Notes: generated from the sequence alone by a model not told the origin. DNA of 6,495 nucleotides from JACOXT01 sp964372855 (GCA_964372855.1 CAYJRY010000053.1:1-6495); one strand, 5' to 3'. Shown: positions 1-6,227, counted from the stretch's first letter. Program-made: numbers and translations.

Positions 1-1021
1 TCTGAGGATCTACTGCAACCTCTGACTCAAGAGGCATATCCTCTTTAATAGTAAAGTTGTACTTCTCAAAGAACTTAAATATCTTCTGAAACATAGAATC
101 CGTAATAGCCACATTTAGTTCATCAAGCTCATTCTGGGTAAATAAACCACCATTTAAATATGGGGAGTTGAAGATTACATTTTTTACTTCATCTGGCAAT
201 CCAAGTATTTCATTAGACCTATTATTGAAGGCTTTAAAGAAAACTTGCTTCAACCACTTTTCATAGAATTCATTAGAGCCGAATTTATTTAACCTCTTAT
301 AGTAATTCCATATCCAATCAACAAATCTCGGATAATCCAACCACTTTTTCTTTGAAATGAAATAGATGAACATAATCCTGTTGAGAAACTGTAGCGTGAA
401 TTCGTGGGATTCCTTTTTTGAGATTTTCTGCTTGTCCAGTTGTTTTCTGAGGTCAAAGAAACTGTTTTTATAATCTTCAAAGAATGTTGTGGTTACTCTT
501 TCCACGCTAAATGCTTTATCCCATTTTCTCCAGACATCTCGCCAACTTGTTTCGTTCCCAAAATATATGTGGGATAAGGTTTCAATTTCTGTATAGTGGA
601 CTTCATTTTTGTTTATAATCAACTTTGTTAACCTTATTTTGTGTTTGCCAGTTTCTATCTTTTCTTTCTTTGGTAGTACAAATATGACCTCGGAATAGTC
701 TGTAGTGAATATCAGAAGAAAATGCAAGTACTGCCTGTCAAAAGTTGTAGATACAGACCTGATGAAAGATGGGGCTATTGTTTTTGATTCAATTAGAAAG
801 ACTGGTAATTTTTCCTCAAAACTAAGAATAGAATATATCTCTTTTATTCTTTCTTCATCGTCTTTTTTAAAGTCAAAATTACTCTTCTTTCTTTTAGAAG
901 AAGTATCAAAAACTAAGTTCTTAGGGTAATTAAGGTTCTTAAAAAGGTTGAAAATGTCGTCTGCCGACTGAAAATTAGTAATATTTTCCTGAACTTTTCT
1001 CCTTATTTCCAGTATATCCAT
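1..1021 (-). CDS. Type IIG-like (Eco57I/BREX-like) restriction-modification enzyme, N-terminal part, cut by left window edge
   Basis: I translated this open frame directly: ATG is at 1021-1019 and 340 residues follow without a stop to the edge. The closest upstream in-frame codons contain a TAA and no other ATG, so the start is well fixed. Family signatures seen are FLNRIMFIYFISKKKWL (residues 212-228), SPYLNGGLF (286-294) and YNFTIKEDMPLESEVAVDP (321-339). In large type IIG/Eco57I-type methylase-nucleases this last block lies just before the helical lead-in to the methyltransferase domain. SAM-binding motif I and NPPY are therefore expected beyond the left edge and cannot be seen. The first 120 residues resemble the N-terminal nuclease-like domain of this family; VFLIESK (74-80) gives an E78-x-K80 that could be part of a PD-(D/E)xK site, but many members are degenerate here. 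Expected role: modification of a short DNA sequence and cleavage of unmodified invading DNA. A BREX PglX-like methylase without nuclease activity is the main alternative. Confidence 0.85.
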   Translation of the reverse strand, partial: MDILEIRRKVQENITNFQSADDIFNLFKNLNYPKNLVFDTSSKRKKSNFDFKKDDEERIKEIYSILSFEEKLPVFLIESKTIAPSFIRSVSTTFDRQYLHFLLIFTTDYSEVIFVLPKKEKIETGKHKIRLTKLIINKNEVHYTEIETLSHIYFGNETSWRDVWRKWDKAFSVERVTTTFFEDYKNSFFDLRKQLDKQKISKKESHEFTLQFLNRIMFIYFISKKKWLDYPRFVDWIWNYYKRLNKFGSNEFYEKWLKQVFFKAFNNRSNEILGLPDEVKNVIFNSPYLNGGLFTQNELDELNVAITDSMFQKIFKFFEKYNFTIKEDMPLESEVAVDPQ

Positions 1022-1030
1022 CTTTTCTCT

Positions 1031-1060
1031 AAATATTTATTTTAAAACGGAAATATAAGG
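1031..1060 (-). promoter_or_regulatory. Candidate archaeal promoter of the type IIG-like gene
   Basis: Read on the minus strand, two AT-rich boxes lie 10-40 nt upstream of the ATG at 1021: CTTATATTT (1059-1051) and TTTTAAAATAAATA (1048-1035). Either could act as a TATA element and would give a very short leader. The first has the better spacing for a start site about 25 nt downstream. No strong Shine-Dalgarno sequence precedes the ATG. Confidence 0.4.
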
Positions 1061-1291
1061 TCTTGTTAGAACACCCCCTCTAAATTTTATCCCTTCGTGT
1101 ATTTCTCCCATTTCTCCTATAAAAAATAGCTATTAAACAACATAATTAGGAGTTTTAATCATAAAATTATCTAATTAATTAGTTGAACTCCTCAAAAATC
1201 GGTTTTTAAGTCCTTTGGGCTAAGATTAATAAGAGTTAGGACAAATGTCTTATTCCCAAATGACCCACAAGACTTTTTGTTACAAATACCC

Positions 1292-1354
1292 AAAAAATTC
1301 TACTTGATAGAAAAATAATAGAGGTTCCGAACCCAAATGGGTATAGACCCCTCT
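1292..1354 (-). terminator. Stem-loop plus T-runs downstream of the RNase J-like gene
   Basis: Just after the stop codon of the minus-strand gene, the transcript could form an outer AGAGG/CCTCT stem (1354-1350 with 1324-1320) enclosing an ACCC-ATTT-GGGT hairpin (1342-1331). It is followed on the minus strand by T-runs of five (1315-1311) and six (1297-1292). Archaeal transcription ends mainly on T-rich tracts, so the T-runs are the stronger part of the evidence; the stems are short. Confidence 0.45.
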
Positions 1355-1369
1355 GGATTCATTAAATAT

Positions 1370-2767
1370 TTATTTTTCAGCTTTAGGTGCCTCAACCTTA
1401 ATCCCATCAACCATCTTCCCAAACATCTCTGGATGCTCAGTATGGATGGGCATAAGCAATTTAGCATTGCTTCCATTGATGACAGTTGCAATATCCTGCC
1501 CAGGCGCATGTCCGGAGGCATGAAAATTTTCATAATCTATCTTAAAATGACCAAGCCATTTTTTCAGTCTCTCGAGATCAAACATCTGTTCTTCATTGAA
1601 AGCTTCAGAAGCAGATTTAATATAAACACTTCCTGTCTTTGGTTTTATATCTATAAATTCAGTAACATCAAAATAACCGAGTGATATAATAATATTATCC
1701 TGCTTTTGATTGATATGATCCGCCTTTACTGTATTGCTCATATCCAAAAACTCCCTCTCCCACTTCTCATAATCACCCTCTTTGAATGTTCCTTTGCCCT
1801 TCCTTTCTTGGTATAATAATATATTATCATCATTTAACTTAGGCAGGCCAGAAACAAATTTGGATAATGCTCTTATGTAATAAGCATCCTTGAATGGTAT
1901 GCATAGCTTCCTTCCATTATCCCTAGCAACCTGCAAAAACGTTTTGAACCTTGTCGTATCCTTGAACGCAAAATCCGCTATTATCAGCCCTTTCGTTTTC
2001 GAAGCCGTCTTGTCACAATTAACCTTCACATAAGCCTCTCCCCTGCTTTCAGTCTCGTTAATTCTTGTCCCCTCGCATAAAAACACATCGGGCTTCTCTA
2101 TCTTCAGCCTCTCCACAAACTCCTGCGTCAGATACCCGTCCGTTCCATGCAGTCTCAAATCCCCGCTATATGCTATCGTCTTATCCGATGCGTGTATCAG
2201 CATACCGCAAGCCCCAGGCACGCTGTGATCTACCGGAATAAACTCCACCTCCAACCCATTCACCTTGGCAGATTTTTTGATAATGTTAAACTTCCTCTGT
2301 ATCGGAAGATCTTTATAATTAATTATCGGCCTCTTCCTGAAGTCTATCACCTCATTCCCTATGCTCCTCGGCTGTGTCTCATGCAACGCCTTCAATATCT
2401 CATGAGTTATCTCCGAGCAGTAGATAGGAACACGCTCGTCCACAAAGGCGATATGGGAGGAGTGATCCATATGCGCGTGAGAAAGCATTATCGCATCTAC
2501 TAAAGGTTCTTTATGCCTTTCCATTCCGGCAAACTCGAGTAAATCGTGCCTGTATATCCCATCTATCTTTGGAAGTATGCCCATTTCCAAAAAATCAATT
2601 ATACCATTTGCCACTCTCGGCTGTATAAACTCTTCAAAAAATTCTCCATGCTTGTTAAAGCTCATCCCAAAGTCAAGGAATATGGAAGCGTCGTTTGCCT
2701 TATCCTCAATCAATATTTTGTTGCCGCCTATCTCATTCACTCCGCCGTAGAAAGTTAGCTTTACCAT
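1370..2767 (-). CDS. Beta-CASP metallo-beta-lactamase nuclease, RNase J-like
   Basis: A complete 465-residue protein with the full set of metallo-beta-lactamase and beta-CASP motifs. Numbering from the ATG at 2767: LDFG with D32 (motif 1), SHAHMDH with H97, H99, D101 and H102 (motif 2), H181 in VDHSVPG (motif 3), SGDLR with D203 (motif 4), CEGTR with E232 (beta-CASP motif A), SGHA with H420 (motif B) and PIHTEHP with H442 (motif C). This is the zinc-dependent RNA nuclease architecture of RNase J/CPSF-type proteins, expected to act in the cytoplasm on RNA decay or 5'-end processing. No N-terminal KH domains or bacterial C-terminal domain are visible, so exact substrate is inference. A TTG at 2770 could add one residue, but it is directly preceded by an in-frame TAA and ATG is preferred. 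Its 5' half is clearly richer in G+C than the neighbouring genes (31/60 and 29/60 in two hand-counted lines at 2101 and 2341), which fits a resident gene next to acquired ones. Confidence 0.9.
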   Translation of the reverse strand: MVKLTFYGGVNEIGGNKILIEDKANDASIFLDFGMSFNKHGEFFEEFIQPRVANGIIDFLEMGILPKIDGIYRHDLLEFAGMERHKEPLVDAIMLSHAHMDHSSHIAFVDERVPIYCSEITHEILKALHETQPRSIGNEVIDFRKRPIINYKDLPIQRKFNIIKKSAKVNGLEVEFIPVDHSVPGACGMLIHASDKTIAYSGDLRLHGTDGYLTQEFVERLKIEKPDVFLCEGTRINETESRGEAYVKVNCDKTASKTKGLIIADFAFKDTTRFKTFLQVARDNGRKLCIPFKDAYYIRALSKFVSGLPKLNDDNILLYQERKGKGTFKEGDYEKWEREFLDMSNTVKADHINQKQDNIIISLGYFDVTEFIDIKPKTGSVYIKSASEAFNEEQMFDLERLKKWLGHFKIDYENFHASGHAPGQDIATVINGSNAKLLMPIHTEHPEMFGKMVDGIKVEAPKAEK

Positions 2768-2784
2768 CAATTAATTTTTTGGGA

Positions 2785-2798
2785 AAATATGTATTAAA
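2785..2798 (-). promoter_or_regulatory. Candidate TATA region of the RNase J-like gene
   Basis: On the minus strand the AT-rich stretch TTTAATACATATTT ends about 18 nt before the ATG at 2767 and starts about 31 nt before it. This spacing suits an archaeal TATA box giving a leaderless or nearly leaderless transcript. No clear ribosome binding site lies between it and the ATG. Confidence 0.35.
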
Positions 2799-2865
2799 CA
2801 GTTGTTATGCTCAATTGCGAGTCCGCCTCTGACGAGGTTGCCCCGAAAGTTGTTACGTTGTTGCC

Positions 2866-2933
2866 TTCGTTAAAATTCACAAAAGAGAAATCACGAAATC
2901 GCTTCGCAAATCATCTAACAAAATTTTAACGAA
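2866..2933. repeat. 12-bp perfect inverted repeat in the divergent intergenic region
   Basis: TTCGTTAAAATT at 2866-2877 is the exact reverse complement of AATTTTAACGAA at 2922-2933, separated by 44 bases. On the plus strand the right arm is followed at once by a T-run (2935-2940) and further T-rich sequence to about 2950. The arrangement could be the 3' end of a plus-strand small RNA, a regulator site between the divergent genes, or a remnant of a mobile element. No protein-coding frame is evident in 2768-3012. Confidence 0.5.
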
Positions 2934-2952
2934 ATTTTTTCTTACTTTTACG

Positions 2953-2962
2953 AGGGGTTGCC
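2953..2962 (+). repeat. Left copy of the AGGGGTTGCC inverted pair
   Basis: AGGGGTTGCC occurs here about 50 nt before the start of the membrane-nuclease gene, and its exact reverse complement occurs at 4369-4378, 11 nt after the HEPN-like gene ends. The two copies thus bracket the two-gene unit in opposite orientation. The core GGTTGCC is also found at 2836-2842 and 6467-6473, always in spacers. Confidence 0.45.
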
Positions 2963-2981
2963 ACCGTTGAATTAGAAAGAA

Positions 2982-2990
2982 TTTTAAATA
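2982..2990 (+). promoter_or_regulatory. TATA box of the nuclease/HEPN operon
   Basis: TTTTAAATA ends 22 nt before the ATG at 3013 and is preceded by a purine-rich stretch (AGAAAGAA, 2974-2981) in the place of an archaeal BRE. A start site about 25 nt downstream of the box centre falls almost on the ATG, so the mRNA is probably leaderless or has only a few untranslated bases. No Shine-Dalgarno sequence is visible, which agrees. Confidence 0.6.
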
Positions 2991-3012
2991 GGTTAGTCTA
3001 ATACTCTATATC

Positions 3013-3735
3013 ATGGACATAATTACCATCATTTTGATTATTGTAGGAATTGTAGTAGGTTTTCTAATTGGAAAATACATCTATGATAAAGTAAGGTGGT
3101 CAGATAAAAGAAAGGTTCTTGATGCTGAGTGGAAACTAAAACTAGAAACGCTGGATAACAGATATAAAAATCAAATTCTTGAGATACAAAAGAACAACGA
3201 AATTACAGTTAAAGAGTTGGTTCATGGATGGGAATTAAAATATACTGGTGATTTAGCGGAAATCAAGGAATTAATTCAAAGTGCAGAAAAGTATATGAGA
3301 TTTAATGCGATAAAACGCTCAAAAAGAACTCTTTTAGGCAAACTTTGGGAACAAGTCAGCCCATATTTACCAAAGTTTCCATTCAGACCGTCAGATATGA
3401 AATTCTTAGGTTCTCCAATTGATTTTGTTATTTTTGATGGTGCTTCTGAAAACGACATCAAACAAGTAATATTTCTTGAAGTAAAAACTGGGGATAGTAA
3501 ACTAAGCACACAGGAAAGAAAATTGAAACAAGCTATTGAAGATGGCAAAGTTTCATGGAAATTATTCAATGTTGATAAACCAGAAAAGATTAGGATACAA
3601 GAAGAAGCCGAAAAGGAAGAAATGGAAGAAGAAGTAGCACCACAAGAAGTTTACGAGAATATTGGTGAAAAAATAAAATCTGTTAAGAAAGAAGAGGCAA
3701 CCGAACAAGATGAGGAGACTAATAATGACAGATGA
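3013..3735 (+). CDS. Membrane-anchored endonuclease related to archaeal Holliday junction resolvase (PF10107/COG4741-like)
   Basis: A 240-residue protein. Residues 2-20 form a single hydrophobic helix (signal anchor or uncleaved signal). Residues about 30-100 are charged, helical and coiled-coil-like. Residues about 105-185 carry the nuclease core: GKLWEQ (E113), FPFRPSDMKFLGSPIDFVIFDG with D137, and FLEVKTG with E156 and K158 (the D...ExK triad), then LSTQERK (164-170) and GKVSW (178-182). This matches the family of predicted endonucleases distantly related to Hjc, normally annotated with an N-terminal membrane segment. A highly charged tail of about 50 residues (from 190), rich in Glu and Lys, follows the domain and looks like an extension. 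The start is fixed by an in-frame TAG at 2989 and the TATA box placement. It overlaps the following gene by 11 nt, so the two are almost surely co-translated. The reaction is probably DNA cleavage; the real substrate is unknown for the family, and I infer a defence role only from the context. Confidence 0.85.
   Translation: MDIITIILIIVGIVVGFLIGKYIYDKVRWSDKRKVLDAEWKLKLETLDNRYKNQILEIQKNNEITVKELVHGWELKYTGDLAEIKELIQSAEKYMRFNAIKRSKRTLLGKLWEQVSPYLPKFPFRPSDMKFLGSPIDFVIFDGASENDIKQVIFLEVKTGDSKLSTQERKLKQAIEDGKVSWKLFNVDKPEKIRIQEEAEKEEMEEEVAPQEVYENIGEKIKSVKKEEATEQDEETNNDR
3712..3717 (+). promoter_or_regulatory. Internal ribosome binding site that decides the HEPN gene start
   Basis: GAGGAG lies inside the end of the upstream gene, 7 nt before the ATG at 3725. 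This spacing is good for a Shine-Dalgarno site, whereas the alternative ATG at 3710 overlaps this motif and has nothing comparable in front of it. The site implies translational coupling of the two genes. Confidence 0.6.
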
Positions 3736-4357
3736 AAAGAGTTTCAAGACGGTTTTATCAAATAAATATACAATAATCAATATCCTTTGGTACAAACTCA
3801 AGGATACAGAAAACGACTCGTGGGAAAGAACACCTCAAGGAACAAGGCAGAGAACAGGAGATAAAATTCCAATTTTTGAGCTAATGACTTATGGAGAGGC
3901 TTTTTTATTTGAGTTTAGGTCTTTCTTAGATATATTCATGAAATTCATTTGTGGGAAAAATCTAAATCAGAGAGGAATATATTTCAATCAAAAAACACTA
4001 GAAAAACTGCAACCAAAGGATGATTTTGTTAAATTTCTTTTAGAATGTTGGAGTAAAGGTGTTTCTAACAATCCAATCTTCAGTTTGGATAAGATGAAAG
4101 AGTATAGAAATGCAATAACCCATGCAACAATTTTAGATATAAGCAAACAAATGATGTGGAAAGCGGGAGACGGGTTTCCAACATTAGAAAATAACTTTTA
4201 CATATTGCCCGACAATCCAAATAGTGATTTTGGCTCGTACACATATAATAATAGAATCGCACTATTTGGATTTTTTGAGGAAATGGGAAAAATCTTTGAT
4301 GCTATTGTGAAAAGATTAAATGAAGAAACTTTATTTAATAAATATACTATTTCTTGA
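3725..4357 (+). CDS. HEPN-like protein with RNAITH ribonuclease motif; family not recognised
   Basis: A 210-residue protein from the ATG at 3725, chosen because of the GAGGAG ribosome binding site 7 nt upstream; the ATG at 3710 would add five residues (MRRLI). I do not recognise a named family. The segment EYRNAITHA contains R128-N-A-I-T-H133, the R-(N/H/D)-x3-5-H signature of catalytic HEPN ribonucleases. It sits after a predicted long helix (about 53-76, LMTYGEAFLFEFRSF onward), a second helix (about 98-110) and before a C-terminal helix (about 178-203), which suits the four-helix HEPN bundle. No membrane segment or signal peptide is seen. No adjacent MNT nucleotidyltransferase antitoxin is present; the coupled partner is the upstream membrane endonuclease, which it overlaps by 11 nt. 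I infer RNA cleavage upon activation, as in other HEPN toxins and effectors. The motif could be chance in a helical protein, so the HEPN call is moderate, while the gene itself is secure (operon position, RBS, length). Confidence 0.7.
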   Translation: MTDEKSFKTVLSNKYTIINILWYKLKDTENDSWERTPQGTRQRTGDKIPIFELMTYGEAFLFEFRSFLDIFMKFICGKNLNQRGIYFNQKTLEKLQPKDDFVKFLLECWSKGVSNNPIFSLDKMKEYRNAITHATILDISKQMMWKAGDGFPTLENNFYILPDNPNSDFGSYTYNNRIALFGFFEEMGKIFDAIVKRLNEETLFNKYTIS

Positions 4358-4368
4358 AAATCGTAGAC

Positions 4369-4378
4369 GGCAACCCCT
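4369..4378 (-). repeat. Right copy of the AGGGGTTGCC inverted pair
   Basis: GGCAACCCCT on the plus strand is the exact reverse complement of 2953-2962. It lies directly downstream of the HEPN-like gene and upstream of the AIPR promoter, so it separates the two transcription units. No obvious target-site duplication was seen beside either copy. Confidence 0.45.
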
Positions 4379-4410
4379 AACGACGAAACGAAAAGGCGTG
4401 AGAAAACGAA

Positions 4411-4420
4411 ATATTTATAA
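4411..4420 (+). promoter_or_regulatory. TATA box of the AIPR gene
   Basis: ATATTTATAA, preceded by CGAA in the BRE position, lies 33-42 nt before the ATG at 4453. A start site about 25 nt downstream would leave a leader of roughly 5-15 nt. GTGA (4444-4447) in this leader is a weak Shine-Dalgarno match. The box indicates that AIPR can be transcribed independently of the preceding two-gene unit. Confidence 0.6.
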
Positions 4421-4452
4421 GGAGATGGCAAATATATCTTTAGTGAAGTAAA

Positions 4453-6222
4453 ATGGAATCAAAGGATATAATAGACAAAATAAAAGATGAGATAAAACAA
4501 GATTATTATCATCAAAATTTTCCTAATGATGGTCAAAGATTTGTTGCATGGTATTTAAGAAATATTCATCTTAAGGATTTAAACGAAACCAAGGATGCAA
4601 TAACTGATGGTGCTGATGATAAACAAATAGATGCTATTATAGTTGATGATGATAGATCTACCATTTTTGTATTTCAAGGAAAATTTATTGGGAGCAGCAA
4701 GGTTGATGCTGAACCTTTAAGGGAAGTTCTTTCTTCTTGGATACAATTGAAAGATTTAGTAAGACTTCAGGAAGTAGGAAATGATAAATTAAAAAGAAAA
4801 CTTGCAGAAGTTTCTAAAGCATTTGAAGATGAATACGAAGTCGCATTTGAATTATTAACCACTGGAGAATTAACTGAATCTGCAAAGAAAGACTATGAAA
4901 CATTTCAAAAGAAACTAGCAGAATTATCAGAAAAAGAAGATATTGTCTCAACAATTACAGCGGTAGATAGTGAAGAAATAGTGAGAAGATACGAAATCGC
5001 TTTACAGAGAGAGAATCCTTTGATTAAACACACAATAGATTTATCAAATAGTAAATTTTTGCCAATTTCTATATCTAATACAAACAGTATTATTGCAGCA
5101 CTTCCCCTAAAAGAATGCCTAACTATTCCAGGAATAAAGGATGGCACATTATTTCAAAAGAATGTAAGACAGAGTTTAGGGTTAAGTAATGCAGTAAACA
5201 AAGGTATAAAAAATACAATTTACAGCGATAAACACAAAGACTTCTTTTTTTTCCATAATGGAATTACTGCATTATGTAACAAGATGGAATTAAAAGGTAA
5301 TCAATTACATCTGACTGGTTTAAATATTGTGAATGGGTGTCAATCACTGAATACAATTTTAAGTTGTAGTGAACAAGTAAAAAAATTAGATGATACTTAC
5401 ATCCTATTTAGATTTTATGAGATACCTCAAAGAGAACGTTCTGATAATATTAGTACAAATACGAATTCACAAAGCACAGTTAAACCTAGAGATTTAAGAA
5501 GCAATGACAAAAGGGTATTAAGTCTTAAAAGAACATTTGAGCAAAAATACCCTCAGGGATATTTTATAACAAAAAGAGGAGAATTTGCTCCTGCAACTAA
5601 AAATAAAATTTATGAGATTGATTTAGTAAATCTTGGAAAATATTTGATTACTTGGCAATCCCAAAGACCAAATATAGCTTATAGCGAGACAAAAATATTT
5701 GCTAAATACTTTGAACAGTTGTTTAAGAAAGATTATTCCCCTGATAAAATTCAGGCACTTAATGAATGGATGGCAGAAGTTTGGAAAAAGTGGGTTAAAG
5801 AAAATCCTCTTGGATTAAATGAAAGTTTATTGGCAATGAGGGCATATGCCCCTTATCATCATTTATATGCTATTTCAATTTGTTTTGGTGTATCCAATCA
5901 AATGCCCACTGAAAATGTTCCAGATCCATATTTGGCACTTCAAAAAGCAAAAGAAAATAATATTCTAGGGCAGATTGTGGATTTATCAGGTAGGTCTTTA
6001 AGCTTTGCTTTGGAATCGGCAGCTAATGAACCGCAACCAGGAAATAGAGTATTTAGTCCACAAAACTGGATAAAAACCAAAACTTGTTTAGCAGGAATAA
6101 GGGCAGCAGTTAGTCAAAGCCTAAATATGCTTCCAATGATGAATCAAGAAATGGCTAACAAAATTAAACTGGGTTTGAAAATGGAAAGAGAAGATTTTGA
6201 AGCTAGATGGACAGCTGATTGA
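4453..6222 (+). CDS. AIPR (abortive infection phage resistance, PF10592-like) protein
   Basis: A complete 589-residue protein. An in-frame TGA at 4444 makes the ATG at 4453 the first possible ATG start. The N-terminal region (about 45-80) reads TDGADDKQIDAIIVDDD then VFQGKF, giving D60 and Q75-x-K77, the D...QxK form of a Mrr-like PD-(D/E)xK nuclease site usual for this family. A charged helical stretch (about 98-180) follows. The AIPR core spans about 230-540: FQKNVRQSLGLSNAVNKGI (234-252), FFFFHNGITALC (264-275), LNIVNGCQSLNTI (290-302), TNTNSQSTVKPRDLRSND (335-352). Length is in the usual range for the family. Proteins of this family include abortive-infection factors and occur in restriction and defence loci; their exact biochemical activity is not well settled, so DNA or RNA cleavage on infection is inference. 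It has its own promoter and a 95-bp gap to the HEPN-like gene. Codon use is AT-rich, like the pair upstream and unlike the RNase J-like gene. TGA is followed at once by an in-frame TAA. Confidence 0.92.
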   Translation: MESKDIIDKIKDEIKQDYYHQNFPNDGQRFVAWYLRNIHLKDLNETKDAITDGADDKQIDAIIVDDDRSTIFVFQGKFIGSSKVDAEPLREVLSSWIQLKDLVRLQEVGNDKLKRKLAEVSKAFEDEYEVAFELLTTGELTESAKKDYETFQKKLAELSEKEDIVSTITAVDSEEIVRRYEIALQRENPLIKHTIDLSNSKFLPISISNTNSIIAALPLKECLTIPGIKDGTLFQKNVRQSLGLSNAVNKGIKNTIYSDKHKDFFFFHNGITALCNKMELKGNQLHLTGLNIVNGCQSLNTILSCSEQVKKLDDTYILFRFYEIPQRERSDNISTNTNSQSTVKPRDLRSNDKRVLSLKRTFEQKYPQGYFITKRGEFAPATKNKIYEIDLVNLGKYLITWQSQRPNIAYSETKIFAKYFEQLFKKDYSPDKIQALNEWMAEVWKKWVKENPLGLNESLLAMRAYAPYHHLYAISICFGVSNQMPTENVPDPYLALQKAKENNILGQIVDLSGRSLSFALESAANEPQPGNRVFSPQNWIKTKTCLAGIRAAVSQSLNMLPMMNQEMANKIKLGLKMEREDFEARWTAD

Positions 6223-6227
6223 TAAGA

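Larger units (their letters stand above)
1022..1369. other. Non-coding spacer between the type IIG-like and RNase J-like genes
   Basis: No convincing gene is present in these 348 bases. The longest ATG-led frame I noticed (plus strand from 1245) has only about 20 codons and no supporting signal. The region holds the upstream promoter region of the minus-strand gene at 1-1021, the termination region of the gene at 1370-2767, and an AT-rich centre with a perfect 12-bp palindrome (CTAATTAATTAG, 1171-1182) nested close to one arm of a 7-bp inverted repeat (AGGAGTT 1148-1154, AACTCCT 1186-1192). Confidence 0.6.

Noticed and set aside
289..480. Minus-strand frame of 63 codons inside the left-edge gene
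   Set aside because: It is on the same strand but out of frame with the type IIG-like protein, whose family motifs run continuously through this stretch.
1320..1354. tRNA-like fragment (GGTTCNGAACC and stem-like segments)
   Set aside because: There is no acceptor stem, anticodon arm or proper T-loop; the segment is better explained as a terminator stem-loop after the RNase J-like gene.
1337..1684. Plus-strand open frame of 115 codons
   Set aside because: It lies antisense to the end of the RNase J-like gene, whose beta-CASP motifs are certain in the other strand; the product has no recognisable features.
2147..2503. Plus-strand open frame of 118 codons
   Set aside because: Antisense shadow of the metallo-beta-lactamase core (HxHxDH region) of the RNase J-like gene, helped by that part's higher G+C content.
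3562..3801. Minus-strand frame of 79 codons, rich in Phe and Leu
   Set aside because: It is antisense to the Glu/Lys-rich tail of the membrane nuclease; GAA/AAG codons read backwards give Phe/Leu, so the apparent membrane protein is an artefact.
3710..4357. Longer version of the HEPN-like gene starting at ATG 3710
   Set aside because: The GAGGAG site lies within this extension and has good spacing to the ATG at 3725, so the shorter start is better supported.
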